The notes: a model not told the origin generated them from the sequence alone. Positions 47,064-56,723 are shown, counted from the stretch's first letter. The stretch: DNA of 64,000 bases from Hyphomicrobiales bacterium (GCA_017305715.1 JAFKKG010000022.1:1-64000), one strand, 5' to 3'. Numbers and translations: made by a program.

Positions 47064-49337
47064 ATGAACCGCTGCATGCGTTCGCTGTCCTGTCTTCTCA
47101 CCGCATCCGCGCTTGCCCTGTTCGCGACGGAAGCGACCGCGAAGACTCATCCGAAGCCACAGCCCTCCAAACAACGGCCAGCCAAAACGCTGGATGCGAA
47201 GAAGCCGCAGGCTGCGAAGAAGGAGGCTTCTTCTCAACGCAAGGCGGTTGCCGGGAAAACCCGGCACGCCAGGCTGGCAAATGCGAAAAAGAAATCAAAG
47301 CAGGCGAAGGATGCGCCTCCCGCCAAGGAAGTGGCCAAGGACATCGTCAAGGAAGCCGTCAAGGACGGCCCGCCGCCGCTGAGCGGCGATCTGGCGCTGG
47401 TCAAGCAAGCGATCGATCTGGCGCGCAGGGGCAAGACCGAGGACGCGACCGCCACGCGCAACAGGATCACGGACCCGGCCGGACAAAAACTCGTCGAATG
47501 GTTCATTCTGCGCCACTCCGAGACATCAGCGAATTTCAGCCGCTACGCCGCCTTCATCGCCGCCAATCCGGAATGGCCGAGTGCCGCGCAATTGCGCCGC
47601 CGCGCCGAGGCCCGGCTGTGGCAGGAACGCGGCGATGCCGCCAAGGTGCGCGGTTTCACGGGCGATCAGCCGATCAGCGCCCGGGGCAAACTCGCGCTCG
47701 CGCGCGTCAGGCTGAATGAAGGGGACCGTGACGGCGCCGGCCAACTGGTGCGCGACGCGTGGCGATCGGACGAACTGTCGGACCGCGTCGAGGCCGAGGT
47801 GCTGGAGTCCTTCCGTGACCTCCTCACCCCCTACGACCACCGCGCGCGGATGGACAAGCGGATCGGCGCCAAGGATCTCGCCGGCGCCCGGCGCGCCGCC
47901 AAACTGCTCGGCGACGACGGGCTTGCGATCGTCAAGGCCTGCGGCGCGGTCCGCGGTAAATCGGACAGTGCCAAGAGCGCGCTGGACGACGTCACGCCCG
48001 AGGCGCGGGCCGATCTCGGCTACACGCTGTGCCGCATGCAGTGGATGCTGGCGCAGAACCGGATCGACGACGCCGCGCGCGAGGTGATGGCGGCCTCGCC
48101 GGACACGATGGCGGAACAGGACACCGATCAATGGTGGCGGGAGCGGCGCACCCTCGCCCGCAAGCTGCTCGACCAGGGCAAATTCCTCACCGCCTATCAG
48201 GTGGTCCAGCCGGCCGCGCTACCGGCGAATGAATATTACCGGTCCGACTATTACTTCATGTGCGGCTGGATCGCGTTGCGCTATCTCGACGAACCCGTCA
48301 GTGCGCGGGAGTATTTCTCCCATATCCAGGAAGGACAAACCAACCCGACCGTGCTGTCGCGGGCGCATTACTGGCAGGGACGCGCCGCCGAAGCCCTCGG
48401 CGACACCGACGGCGCACGCGCCTCTTACGAGGCCGCCGCGCGATACCCGACCGCCTATTACGGCCAGCTCGCGCATGCCAGGCTCGGCCGCGACAAGGAC
48501 AGGATAGAACTGCGCACGCCCTCGCCTGCGCTCGCATCGGCCGGCGCGCCGGCCGCGGATGAGCGCGTGCGCGCCGCCGACATGCTCTACGAGATCGGCG
48601 AACGGGACGTGGTACTGTATTTCGCCACCGATCTCGGCGAACAGAGCAAGGACGTGGGCCTGCTCGAAGCGCTCGGCGATCTCACCAGCCGCCGCAACGA
48701 TGCCCGTGCGATGCTGCAGATCGGAAAGCCCGCGCTCGGCCGCGGCTTGCCCCTCGATCATTTCGCCTTTCCGACCATCGGCATCCCGCCGCACAAGCAG
48801 ATCGCGCCCGAAATCGAACACGGCATGATCTATTCGGTGGCGCGCACCGAGAGCGCGTTCGACCAGCGCGACAAGTCGCATGCCATGGCGGTCGGGCTGA
48901 TGCAGGTCACGCCGGAAGCGGGCAAGGACACGGCAAAACGCTTCGGCGTCAAATATGACTGGCAACGAATGGTTTCCGATCCCGTCTACAATACCCAGAT
49001 GGGCGCCGGCGAACTCAGCGCGCTGCTCAGCGAATACAAGGGTTCGCACATCATGACCTTCGCCGGCTACAATGCCGGCCGCGGCCGGGTTCGCGACTGG
49101 CTCAAGGCCTATGGCGATCCCCGCGATCCCAAGGTCGATGCGGTCGACTGGGTCGAGCGCATCCCGTTCTCCGAGACGCGCAACTACGTCCAGCGCGTGA
49201 TCGAGAATCTGGCGGTTTATCGCGTGCGGTTCGAGAGCGGGACGGCAGTGGCGGCGAAGAACGAGCAGCGCGTCGTGACCAAGGAGACGAACGCGGCACC
49301 GGCAACCGCGGCGAACGCTGCGGCGGCCGGCCCGTAA
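47064..49337 (+). CDS. soluble lytic murein transglycosylase (Slt70-like, GH23)
   Basis: 757 residues from ATG 47064 (MNRCMRSLSCLLTASAL), which has GGGGAG 9 bases upstream. Signal peptide of about 25 residues, then a Lys/Ala/Pro-rich linker (25-110) and a long helical superhelix (about 115-560) like the Slt70 doughnut. The C-terminal SLT domain has the catalytic glutamate, Glu596 in ARTESAFDQ, plus GLMQVTPEAG and FAGYNAGRGR. It cleaves peptidoglycan to anhydromuropeptides; NagZ (27844-28866) acts downstream in recycling. The basic linker is longer than in E. coli. Confidence 0.93.
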   Translation: MNRCMRSLSCLLTASALALFATEATAKTHPKPQPSKQRPAKTLDAKKPQAAKKEASSQRKAVAGKTRHARLANAKKKSKQAKDAPPAKEVAKDIVKEAVKDGPPPLSGDLALVKQAIDLARRGKTEDATATRNRITDPAGQKLVEWFILRHSETSANFSRYAAFIAANPEWPSAAQLRRRAEARLWQERGDAAKVRGFTGDQPISARGKLALARVRLNEGDRDGAGQLVRDAWRSDELSDRVEAEVLESFRDLLTPYDHRARMDKRIGAKDLAGARRAAKLLGDDGLAIVKACGAVRGKSDSAKSALDDVTPEARADLGYTLCRMQWMLAQNRIDDAAREVMAASPDTMAEQDTDQWWRERRTLARKLLDQGKFLTAYQVVQPAALPANEYYRSDYYFMCGWIALRYLDEPVSAREYFSHIQEGQTNPTVLSRAHYWQGRAAEALGDTDGARASYEAAARYPTAYYGQLAHARLGRDKDRIELRTPSPALASAGAPAADERVRAADMLYEIGERDVVLYFATDLGEQSKDVGLLEALGDLTSRRNDARAMLQIGKPALGRGLPLDHFAFPTIGIPPHKQIAPEIEHGMIYSVARTESAFDQRDKSHAMAVGLMQVTPEAGKDTAKRFGVKYDWQRMVSDPVYNTQMGAGELSALLSEYKGSHIMTFAGYNAGRGRVRDWLKAYGDPRDPKVDAVDWVERIPFSETRNYVQRVIENLAVYRVRFESGTAVAAKNEQRVVTKETNAAPATAANAAAAGP

Positions 49338-49350
49338 ATCGCGGCGGCCT

Positions 49351-49453
49351 GAGCATGATCCGGAAAGGTGTGAAGCGGTTTTCCGAAACGATCATGCTCA
49401 AAAAAACGAACCAAAGCGCGATGACGGTTCAACCCAATCTCATCGCGCTTCAG
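49351..49453. repeat. double-hairpin dispersed repeat (family F, copy 2)
   Basis: Same design as the copy at 12890-12991: GAGCATGATC...GATCATGCTC (49351-49399) then AAAGCGCGATGA (49413-49424) paired with 49440-49450. It lies between the transglycosylase and the convergent 778-residue gene and probably ends both transcripts. Confidence 0.85.
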
Positions 49454-49517
49454 CGTCACCATGCAACCTGCGACAGTCTACGGCCTGCGGGCGAAGCGGC
49501 GCGCGGCAGCCGCCAAT

Positions 49518-51854
49518 TCACGAACCTGCCGATGGGCGGCTCGGCGCGCGAACGCTCTGGCGCCCCGCCGTCGCGACCGCTTGAATGCGCGTGACGAAAC
49601 CGAGGGAGTCCGCAATCTCTTTTGCCAGGGTGCTGTCCAGCGGCGCCGACAGGTCGGGAGGCGTGATCTGGAGCCACGCGCCGGCCACCTGGGGAGCGGC
49701 AATGCGGAAGACATATGTGCCGCCCATCGCATAGCTGCCCGCGCTCTTGGTACTTGAGCTCGAAGACTGGGTGCTGGAAATGCTGAAGCACAGAAAACCG
49801 CCTCCCTCCTGCGAGTTCTGCTGCGACTGCTGATCCAGCGCATCCGTTTGGCTGGCGATCATTTTCATCTTGATGGTCACGTCCTTCACCAGCAGCAAGG
49901 CCACCGGATAGGCCGGGAACGGTCCTTCGTTGATGGCCTCGGTGGCCGCTGCCGCGGCTCCGGGTGTCGCCCCGCCGCCCAGGGTGGTTGCAACCAGGAT
50001 GTCACGTGTCCAGCCTGACGTTCCCGGCGCGGGGGTCGTCAATGGCGAGGTGCTGACACGGTAATAGCTGCTCGACAGATTGAACAACTCGGGATGCATC
50101 CATGGGCGTTCGATCAACACCTTGGTTGCAAGCATGCCAATCTTAATGCTGGACGACGCATCCATGTATTGGCTCGCGAATGCCGACGACATCGAGGTGC
50201 TCTCGCCGCCGGCGCTGCCGAAGAACAGGTCCACGCTCCAGTCGAACTGGGAAAACGCCGTCGACGTGGTCGAGGCCGTCTGCATCGAGGTTGAATCGAT
50301 ATCGATGACGACGCTTTCCCAGCGCTGATCGAGCAGCGAGTCCGCCGTACTGGGCATGCTTGGATCGGGGATTGCGACGCCAGTGACGCCCGCCGGGCCG
50401 ACGCCTGCGAGCTGCAGCGTCTTGATCGAAGACGACTGAACGTTGGCAACCTGCTGCTGCAGGATGGTCAGTTGGGCCGTCAATCGATCGATGACGGGCG
50501 TGATGATCGCACGTAGACCCTCGCCTGCCTTCGAATGCAGGAGTGCGGTCGCCTTGCGGCCGAGTTCGACGCCGGCCGAGACCATGCTCGAATTGGCGCC
50601 GATGAGGTTATTCTGCGCGGTGCCGAGCTCGGTCGCGATCTTGGTATAGTCGGCGGTCGAAAGAGGTTTCGACGTCGTACCATTTTGCTTGTCCAGTTCC
50701 GTCAGCAGATTGTTGGCGCCGTCCGTATTGCCTTGCGTGGTGCCGGCCTTGTACTGACTGTAGACCTTGACCGCCGTGACCGCGTTATTCGTGTAGGTCG
50801 TGAGCAGGTTGTTGATTGCCGACGTGTAGCTGGTCGACGCCTGGTTGAAGGCATCGAGGGCGGCCTGAATCTCGGCCCGCGAACCCGCTGGAATCTGGGC
50901 CAGGACCGCGTTCCAGCCGAATATCTGTTGCTGGAGAACAGCGATTGCCTGATCCAGCGAAGCCTGCTGCGCGTCGGGCGCGGCCAGCAGGTCGATGAAG
51001 GTCGTCGAAGATACGAGTTCGACGCCCCAATCGGCCGGCACCGCCTGCGACACGACATACTGGTCGCCGATCTGTGGAGGTATCGGTACGGTGGCGTTTG
51101 TCAGGTCATTTCTGGCGCGCAACAGCGCCGCCGCCTCCTGGGTCGACAGGATTGCAATCGCGTCCTGGAACGCGTTCAACGGAAATTCGGCCACCAGCCG
51201 GTCATAGGCCGCGTTGATGGCGTCGATTTGCGGCTGCGCCGTGATGCCGTACCAGACGACATATGCTTCCCACCAGTTCGGATTCCCCGATGCCTGCAAG
51301 GTGGCCAATTGCTGAGCTTGCAAGTCGGCCCATGCCTGACGTTTCGAGGTCCAGATGCCATCCAGGTAATTGAACTGGTCGATGAGCGTCATCGTGACCA
51401 TCTTGCCGTCGATGCTCATCTGCGTCGTCTGGTTCAGGCGATCGCGAAGCGTCGTCTGAAGCTGCAGCAGCGCCGCGTTCGGGACCGGCCCGTAACGTTC
51501 GATGGCCTGCGCATACCGGTCCGAAACCCGGGTGCCGTCCGGCTGGGTGACGGTAGCCACCGGATAGTATTGATCGAACAGCAGGGACTGCGCGATGCTG
51601 GTCAGCACCGGCACCGGCCCCGATGAATCGGGATCGGCAAAGGACGACGGATCCAGGATCGTTCCGGGCCAAACCAGCGAAAAAACCTGACTTGGATTCG
51701 TATTTCCGAAAACGGCAACAAACGCGTTGTACAACGTATCGACCGGCGAGAGCGAGGCCGACCCGGCGTTGACGTCAGCATCCTGGATCGAAGGCGAGCC
51801 CGAGCTTGCGATGGTCTGGTCGACGCGGACTGCGCGAGTCTTTTTCGCGGCCAT
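49518..51854 (-). CDS. 778-residue protein of unknown function
   Basis: Start taken as ATG 51854, which has AAAGGTG upstream (51887 is the alternative). No signal peptide or membrane helix. It is Ala/Ser/Thr/Gln-rich with one cysteine (in GGGFLCFSIS). The middle (about 290-490) is helical with coiled-coil stretches such as DRLTAQLTILQQQVANVQ; the last 270 residues look beta-rich, with VLIERPWMHPELFNLSSSYY and AYPVALLLVKDVTIKMK. I do not recognise the family; I have a weak impression of similar uncharacterised proteins in soil bacteria and fungi. It faces the gene at 52060 across a 205-base promoter gap and is bounded by repeats. Confidence 0.8.
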   Translation of the reverse strand: MAAKKTRAVRVDQTIASSGSPSIQDADVNAGSASLSPVDTLYNAFVAVFGNTNPSQVFSLVWPGTILDPSSFADPDSSGPVPVLTSIAQSLLFDQYYPVATVTQPDGTRVSDRYAQAIERYGPVPNAALLQLQTTLRDRLNQTTQMSIDGKMVTMTLIDQFNYLDGIWTSKRQAWADLQAQQLATLQASGNPNWWEAYVVWYGITAQPQIDAINAAYDRLVAEFPLNAFQDAIAILSTQEAAALLRARNDLTNATVPIPPQIGDQYVVSQAVPADWGVELVSSTTFIDLLAAPDAQQASLDQAIAVLQQQIFGWNAVLAQIPAGSRAEIQAALDAFNQASTSYTSAINNLLTTYTNNAVTAVKVYSQYKAGTTQGNTDGANNLLTELDKQNGTTSKPLSTADYTKIATELGTAQNNLIGANSSMVSAGVELGRKATALLHSKAGEGLRAIITPVIDRLTAQLTILQQQVANVQSSSIKTLQLAGVGPAGVTGVAIPDPSMPSTADSLLDQRWESVVIDIDSTSMQTASTTSTAFSQFDWSVDLFFGSAGGESTSMSSAFASQYMDASSSIKIGMLATKVLIERPWMHPELFNLSSSYYRVSTSPLTTPAPGTSGWTRDILVATTLGGGATPGAAAAATEAINEGPFPAYPVALLLVKDVTIKMKMIASQTDALDQQSQQNSQEGGGFLCFSISSTQSSSSSTKSAGSYAMGGTYVFRIAAPQVAGAWLQITPPDLSAPLDSTLAKEIADSLGFVTRIQAVATAGRQSVRAPSRPSAGS

Positions 51855-52059
51855 CAAAATCACCTTTGATCGAAATTTCTGTTTCAAACAACCTAGAATA
51901 ATAATAAACCTTTAGTCGAGTCAACCGAACGACCAATCTCAAGCTGTATCAGGAATCGCCATGAGGCCCGGACAGTGATGCGTTCAAAAAGCTCGAACGA
52001 TTGACGAGGCTGGCCTGTGCCGGCTCCGGATCGCGCGGGCGCCAGGCGGAGAAACAACC

Positions 52060-52635
52060 ATGGACTCACAGCAAGCGATCGAAATCCTGCAGCAGGTCAT
52101 CGTGTGGGATCGAGGTGCGCTCGATACCGTTACTTTCTTCCTCGACATGAATCCCGCGGTGAAGGGCGGTTGGGAGGGCTGGCTGCAGGTAACCTACGCG
52201 CGCTGGGCACTCGATTCCGTTCTGAAAGGCGGAAACTTCGAGCGCGAGGTCGCGTTCCCCGAAACGACAAATTACTGCGACCTGAAGTTCACGCCGGCGC
52301 GCGGCGCGAACGTATGGCTCGAATTGAAGACGCAGCGGTACTTCGGATATAAAAACACCGTGTATGAATTCGAGGGCGACCTCTTGAAGATTCAGGGCCT
52401 CTCCACCGAATTTCGCAAGAACAACGTGGTCGTGGCCGCGGCCGTTTTCGGAGCACTCAGCGACATCGACCGCACAATGCTCAGCGATTTACGGAACAAG
52501 GTAAAGAGCGGCAGCATGACCTACTTGTTGTTTACGGGCAAAGCCTCGGACTACTGGCGCGACGTCACCAAAGACATCGTCAACACGAAACTGGAGGCCA
52601 GCCAGTTGCTGCTGGCGACATTCAAGGCGTCCTGA
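52060..52635 (+). CDS. small PD-(D/E)XK-like protein
   Basis: 191 residues; GGAG sits upstream of the ATG. The pattern WEGWLQVTYARW (Glu39), then FEREVAFP, YCDLKF (Asp74) and WLELKTQ (Glu88, Lys90) is that of the PD-(D/E)XK nuclease fold, with the active-site residues in the expected order and spacing. Residues 120-165 give further strands and helices (VVAAAVFGAL, SMTYLLFTGK). DNA cleavage is plausible but not shown; some members of this fold are inactive. It diverges from the 778-residue gene and may share its regulation. Confidence 0.7.
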   Translation: MDSQQAIEILQQVIVWDRGALDTVTFFLDMNPAVKGGWEGWLQVTYARWALDSVLKGGNFEREVAFPETTNYCDLKFTPARGANVWLELKTQRYFGYKNTVYEFEGDLLKIQGLSTEFRKNNVVVAAAVFGALSDIDRTMLSDLRNKVKSGSMTYLLFTGKASDYWRDVTKDIVNTKLEASQLLLATFKAS

Positions 52636-52662
52636 CCGAGCCCACGCCGCGGCGCCCGCGGC

Positions 52663-52700
52663 CATCCTTCGAGACGCGCTTCGCGCTCCTCAGGATGACG
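52663..52700. repeat. palindromic repeat, short copy (family D)
   Basis: CATCCTTCGAGACGCGCTTC at the start and CTCCTCAGGATGACG at the end pair around GCGCTTCGCGC. It resembles half of the larger element at 55122-55241. It lies between the convergent nuclease-like and TctC-type genes. Confidence 0.65.
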
Positions 52701-52736
52701 TCCATTTGCTTGGCGGCCTTTTGAGAAGCCCCCTTC

Positions 52737-53705
52737 TCAATCCACCTTCACGTTCGCGGCCTTGATCATCGGCCACCATTTGGCGATTTCGGCCTTCTGC
52801 CAGTCGCCCAGCGCCTGCGGCGATTGCTTGTCCTTTGACGGCATCTGGAGGCCCAGATTTTCGAGTTGCTTGCGCACCGCCGGATCGTTCAGTGCGTCGA
52901 CCGCGGCGGCGTTGAGTTTGGCGACGATCTCCTTGGGCGTATCCTTCGGCACCCACAGACCGGACCACAGCGTCATGAAGAAGCCGGGGACGCCCGCCTC
53001 GTCGGCGGTCGGAATGTCGGGCGCCGATTCTGCGCGCCTGGAATCGGTGACGGCATAGGCGCGGATGTTGCCGGCGCGGATTTGCGTGATCGAATTGGAG
53101 AGCTGATCGACGATCAGATCGATCTGGCCGGCGACGAGGTCGTTCATCGCGGGACCCGTGCCGCGATACGGCACGTATTGCAGCTTGATGCCGGTGATGT
53201 TCTCAAGATAGAGCCCGGCAATGTGGCTGCCGGAACCCGCGCCGGCGGTGCCGGCGGTGGCGGGCTCAGGGCGCGTCTTCAACCACTCCAGAAACTCCTT
53301 GAGCGATTTCGCAGGGACCGCGTTCTTGCTGACGATCACCATGGGATTACTCGGCAGCAGCGCCACCGGCTCCAGATCGGTGACGAGGTCATAGCCGAGC
53401 TTGTAGATCGCGCCGTTGGCCACATGGGTGCCGAGATGGCCGAAGCTGATTGTGTAGCCGTCGGGGGCTGAGCGCACCGCGCGGCCGACGCCGATCGAGC
53501 CGGCCGCCCCGGTCACGTTCTCGACCAGCACCGCCTCGCCGAGCGCAAGCTTCATCCGCTCGCCCAGGATCCGCGCCATGGCATCCGACGGTCCGCCGGC
53601 CGAGAACGGCACGATGATGGTGATGGGCCGCGACGGAAAATTCTGCGCGACCGCGACGCCGGTGAACGACAATACCGCTAGTGCCGCAAGAACGAATTTT
53701 CGCAT
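52737..53705 (-). CDS. tripartite tricarboxylate transporter substrate-binding protein (TctC/Bug family)
   Basis: 322 residues. ATG 53705 is preferred over 53708 because GGGGGAGG lies about 5 bases before it. Signal peptide (VLAALAVLSFTGVAVA, cleavage after VAQ), then the periplasmic-binding fold with FPSRPITIIVPFSAGGPSD, VENVTGAAGSIGVG, PYRGTGPAMNDLVAGQID and PGFFMTLWSGLWVP. Bug proteins bind carboxylates with high affinity, often without membrane partners; no tctA or tctB lies here. Ligand unknown. Confidence 0.93.
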   Translation of the reverse strand: MRKFVLAALAVLSFTGVAVAQNFPSRPITIIVPFSAGGPSDAMARILGERMKLALGEAVLVENVTGAAGSIGVGRAVRSAPDGYTISFGHLGTHVANGAIYKLGYDLVTDLEPVALLPSNPMVIVSKNAVPAKSLKEFLEWLKTRPEPATAGTAGAGSGSHIAGLYLENITGIKLQYVPYRGTGPAMNDLVAGQIDLIVDQLSNSITQIRAGNIRAYAVTDSRRAESAPDIPTADEAGVPGFFMTLWSGLWVPKDTPKEIVAKLNAAAVDALNDPAVRKQLENLGLQMPSKDKQSPQALGDWQKAEIAKWWPMIKAANVKVD

Positions 53706-53732
53706 CATGCCCTCCCCCAAATGTCCTGGTAT

Positions 53733-53815
53733 CGTCATTGCGAGGCGCGAAGCGACGAAGCAATCCATGCTTTCGATGCCGCGTTATGGATTGCCTCGCT
53801 TCGCTCGCAATGACG
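53733..53815. repeat. palindromic repeat (family C, copy 1)
   Basis: CGTCATTGCGAGGCGCGAAG... pairs with ...CGCTTCGCTCGCAATGACG, and GCAATCCAT with ATGGATTGC, forming a nearly complete hairpin. It lies between thrC and the TctC-type gene. Confidence 0.8.
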
Positions 53816-53835
53816 GCCTATGGCTTTCGCACCGC

Positions 53836-55077
53836 TTAGAGTTTCGCGTAGTCGATTGGCTTGTGGCGATCGAGCGTGCGCGTCACCGGCGGCAACGGGT
53901 ATTTAAGCCCAGTCGCGCAATTGAACAGCATCACGCGATCGTTTTTCGTGACGCGGCCGTCACTGAGGCTCTCCTTGTAGGCCGCATAGGTCGCAGCCCC
54001 TTCCGGACACAACAGCAAGCCTTCCTCGCGCGCGACTTCGTTCAGCGCAGCAGAAATCTTCTCGTCATCGACCGCAATCGCAAATCCCTTGCTCTCGCGG
54101 ACCGCGCGCAGGATCAGAAAATCCCCGACCGCCTGCGGCACGCGGATGCCGGACGCGATGGTATGCGCATCTTCCCAGCGCGGCGCGTGCTCGACCCCTG
54201 AGTCAAAGGCCCGCACCATCGGCGCGCAGCCGGACGCCTGCACCGCCACCATGCGCGGCCGCTTCGCGCCGATGAAGCCGATCGCTTCCAGCTCGGCGAA
54301 CGCCTTCCACATCCCGATCAGGCCGGTGCCGCCGCCGGTCGGATAGAAGATCACATCGGGCACTTCCCAGCCGAGCTGTTCGGCAAGCTCCAGCCCCATC
54401 GTCTTCTTGCCTTCGATCCGGTAGGGCTCCTTCAGCGTCGAGGTGTCGAACCAACCGGCTTTCGCCTTGCCTTCGCCGACGATCTTGCCGCAATCGTCGA
54501 TCAGGCCGTTGACGCGGTAAACCGTGGCACCCTGCAGCTCGATCTCGCTGACATTCACTTCCGGCGTATCGGCCGGGCAGAAGATCGTGGTCTTGATGCC
54601 GCAGGAAGTCGCGTAGGCGGCGAGCGCCGCACCGGCATTGCCATTGGTCGGCATCGCCATGTGCTTGATGCCGAGCGCCTTGCCCATCGACACCGCCATC
54701 ACGAGGCCGCGCGCCTTGAACGATCCGGTCGGCAGCCGGCCTTCATCCTTCACGATGATCTCGCCGCCGCCGAGCTTCTTGCCGAGCTTCGGCAGCCGGA
54801 TCAGCGGCGTCGTGACTTCGCCGAGACTGACGATATCAGAGACCTTGCGCACCGGCAGCATCTCGCGGTAGCGCCACATATCGGCCGGACGCTGCGCCAG
54901 CGCGTCTTTTGTCAAAGCCTTCTTCACGCCGGCGAGGTCATAGCGCACCAAAAGTGGCTTGTTGGCCTTCGACAGATTGTGGATCTGGTCGGCGGGATAG
55001 TGATCGCCCTCCATCGCGCATTCGAGATGGGTCACGAATGTCGGGCGCTCGATGGTGAGGTTGTCGTTGTCTTTCAC
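53836..55077 (-). CDS. thrC: threonine synthase
   Basis: 413 residues; the frame opens with GTG at 55077 (MKDNDNLTIERPTFVTHLEC), the usual N-terminus in rhizobia. Fold type II PLP enzyme: PLP lysine in LPTGSFKARG, phosphate-binding and active-site motifs PTNGNAGAALAAYA and FYPTGGGTGLIGMW. It converts O-phosphohomoserine to threonine, the last step of that pathway. It is the longer threonine-synthase-like subgroup without a separate N-terminal domain. Not linked to other thr genes here. Confidence 0.88.
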   Translation of the reverse strand: MKDNDNLTIERPTFVTHLECAMEGDHYPADQIHNLSKANKPLLVRYDLAGVKKALTKDALAQRPADMWRYREMLPVRKVSDIVSLGEVTTPLIRLPKLGKKLGGGEIIVKDEGRLPTGSFKARGLVMAVSMGKALGIKHMAMPTNGNAGAALAAYATSCGIKTTIFCPADTPEVNVSEIELQGATVYRVNGLIDDCGKIVGEGKAKAGWFDTSTLKEPYRIEGKKTMGLELAEQLGWEVPDVIFYPTGGGTGLIGMWKAFAELEAIGFIGAKRPRMVAVQASGCAPMVRAFDSGVEHAPRWEDAHTIASGIRVPQAVGDFLILRAVRESKGFAIAVDDEKISAALNEVAREEGLLLCPEGAATYAAYKESLSDGRVTKNDRVMLFNCATGLKYPLPPVTRTLDRHKPIDYAKL

Positions 55078-55121
55078 GGGCGTTTCTTTCTTGTTTCTTA
55101 GAGCAATTGTTGACTGCCAGA

Positions 55122-55241
55122 CCCGTCACCCTGAGGTGGCCGCTTCTTCAGCGGTCCTCGAAGGGCGACGAGCCCCGCTGTTGGATCCGGGCCGTTCATC
55201 CTGCGAGGCTCGCCGAAGCGGCGAGCACCTCAGGATGACGG
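55122..55241. repeat. palindromic repeat (family D)
   Basis: CCCGTCACCCTGAGGTGG at the left end pairs with CACCTCAGGATGACGGG at the right; inner parts CCGCTTCTTCAGCGG and GCCGAAGCGGCGAGC fold on their own. It lies between lpdA and thrC. Confidence 0.8.
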
Positions 55242-55256
55242 GACCCATTCGTCGTT

Positions 55257-56678
55257 CTAGATATTCAGCACCTTGCCATACGCATCCAGCACCGCTTCCT
55301 TCATCATTTCGGACAGCGTCGGATGCGGGAACACGGTGTGCATCAGTTCCTCTTCCGTCGTCTCCAGATTCATCGCCACGACATAGCCCTGGATCAGTTC
55401 GGTGACCTCCGCGCCGATCATGTGCGCGCCGAGCAATTGTCCGGTCTTCTTGTCGAAGATCACCTTGACCAGGCCCTGGTCCTCGCCGAGCGCGATCGCC
55501 TTGCCGTTGCCGACGAACGGAAAACGCCCGACGCGGATTTCGCGGCCGCCTTCCTTTGCCTTGGCTTCCGTCAGGCCGACGGAGGCGACCTGCGGATGGC
55601 AGTAGGTGCAGCCGGGAATAAGGTTCTTGTCCATGGCATGCGGATGCAGGCCCTTGATCGCCTCGATGCACACCACGCCCTCATGCTCGGCCTTGTGCGC
55701 CAGCATCGGCGGACCGGCGACGTCGCCGATGGCGTAGATGCCGGGCACATTGGTCTTGCCGTAGCCGTCGATCACCACGCAGCCGCGGTCGGTCTTCACG
55801 CCGAGCTTTTCGAGGCCGAGGTTTTCGATGTTGCCGACGACGCCGACGGCGGAAATCACCCGGTCGACCTCGATGGTCTGCATCTTGCCCTTGCCGTCAT
55901 CGAGGGTGGCGACCACGCTGTCGCTCTTCTTCTCGAGCTTTGTCACCTTGGTGTTGAGCAGGATCTTGATGCCCTGCTTCTCGAACGATTTCTGGGCGAA
56001 TTTGGAAATCTCGGCGTCCTCGACCGGCAGTACCTGCGGCAGCACTTCGACCACGGTGACGTCGGCGCCCATGGTGCGGAAGAACGACGCGAATTCGATG
56101 CCGATCGCGCCGGAACCGACCACCAATAGCGATTTCGGCATCTTGTCCGGCACCATCGCCTCGAAATAGGTCCAGACCAGCTTCTTGTCGGGCTCCAGCC
56201 CCGGCAGCACGCGCGGCCGCGCGCCGGTGGCGAGGATGATGTGTTTTGCGGTGTAGCTGCCCTCGCCGGCCGCGCCCTTGGGCGCCTCGACCGCGGATTT
56301 TTTCACCGTGATCTTGCCCGGCGCGTCGATCGAGGCGTCGCCCCAGATCACTTGCACCTTGTTCTTCTTCATCAGGAAGCCGACGCCGTCATTGAGGCGT
56401 TTCGAGACCCCGCGCGAGCGCTGCACCACGGCCTTCGGATCGTAGGACACGTTTTCGGCCGACAGCCCGTAATCCTTGGCGTGCTGCATGTAATGGTAGA
56501 TTTCCGCCGAGCGTAAGAGCGCCTTGGTCGGGATGCAGCCCCAGTTCAGGCAGATGCCGCCGAGATAGGATTTTTCGACGATCGCGGTCTTGAAACCGAG
56601 CTGCGCGGCGCGGATCGCGGTGACATAGCCGCCGGGGCCGGAGCCGATGATGATGACGTCGAAGGAAGTGTCGGCCAT
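55257..56678 (-). CDS. lpdA: dihydrolipoyl dehydrogenase (E3)
   Basis: 473 residues. FAD-binding IIIGSGPGGYVTAIRAAQLG, the redox disulphide Cys43-Cys48 in GGICLNWGCIPTKALL, an NAD-binding VVGSGAIGIEFASFF, FAD AIGDVAG and the C-terminal catalytic pair HPT in TVFPHPTLSEM. It reoxidises dihydrolipoamide on E2 and passes electrons to NAD+. As the last PDH gene it lies 144 bases after pdhC, with a palindrome in the gap. It may also serve other 2-oxo acid complexes. Confidence 0.95.
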   Translation of the reverse strand: MADTSFDVIIIGSGPGGYVTAIRAAQLGFKTAIVEKSYLGGICLNWGCIPTKALLRSAEIYHYMQHAKDYGLSAENVSYDPKAVVQRSRGVSKRLNDGVGFLMKKNKVQVIWGDASIDAPGKITVKKSAVEAPKGAAGEGSYTAKHIILATGARPRVLPGLEPDKKLVWTYFEAMVPDKMPKSLLVVGSGAIGIEFASFFRTMGADVTVVEVLPQVLPVEDAEISKFAQKSFEKQGIKILLNTKVTKLEKKSDSVVATLDDGKGKMQTIEVDRVISAVGVVGNIENLGLEKLGVKTDRGCVVIDGYGKTNVPGIYAIGDVAGPPMLAHKAEHEGVVCIEAIKGLHPHAMDKNLIPGCTYCHPQVASVGLTEAKAKEGGREIRVGRFPFVGNGKAIALGEDQGLVKVIFDKKTGQLLGAHMIGAEVTELIQGYVVAMNLETTEEELMHTVFPHPTLSEMMKEAVLDAYGKVLNI

Positions 56679-56723
56679 GGCTTTATGCTCGCTCTCATCG
56701 TGCGATCGGGTAGGCTTTTGGTT

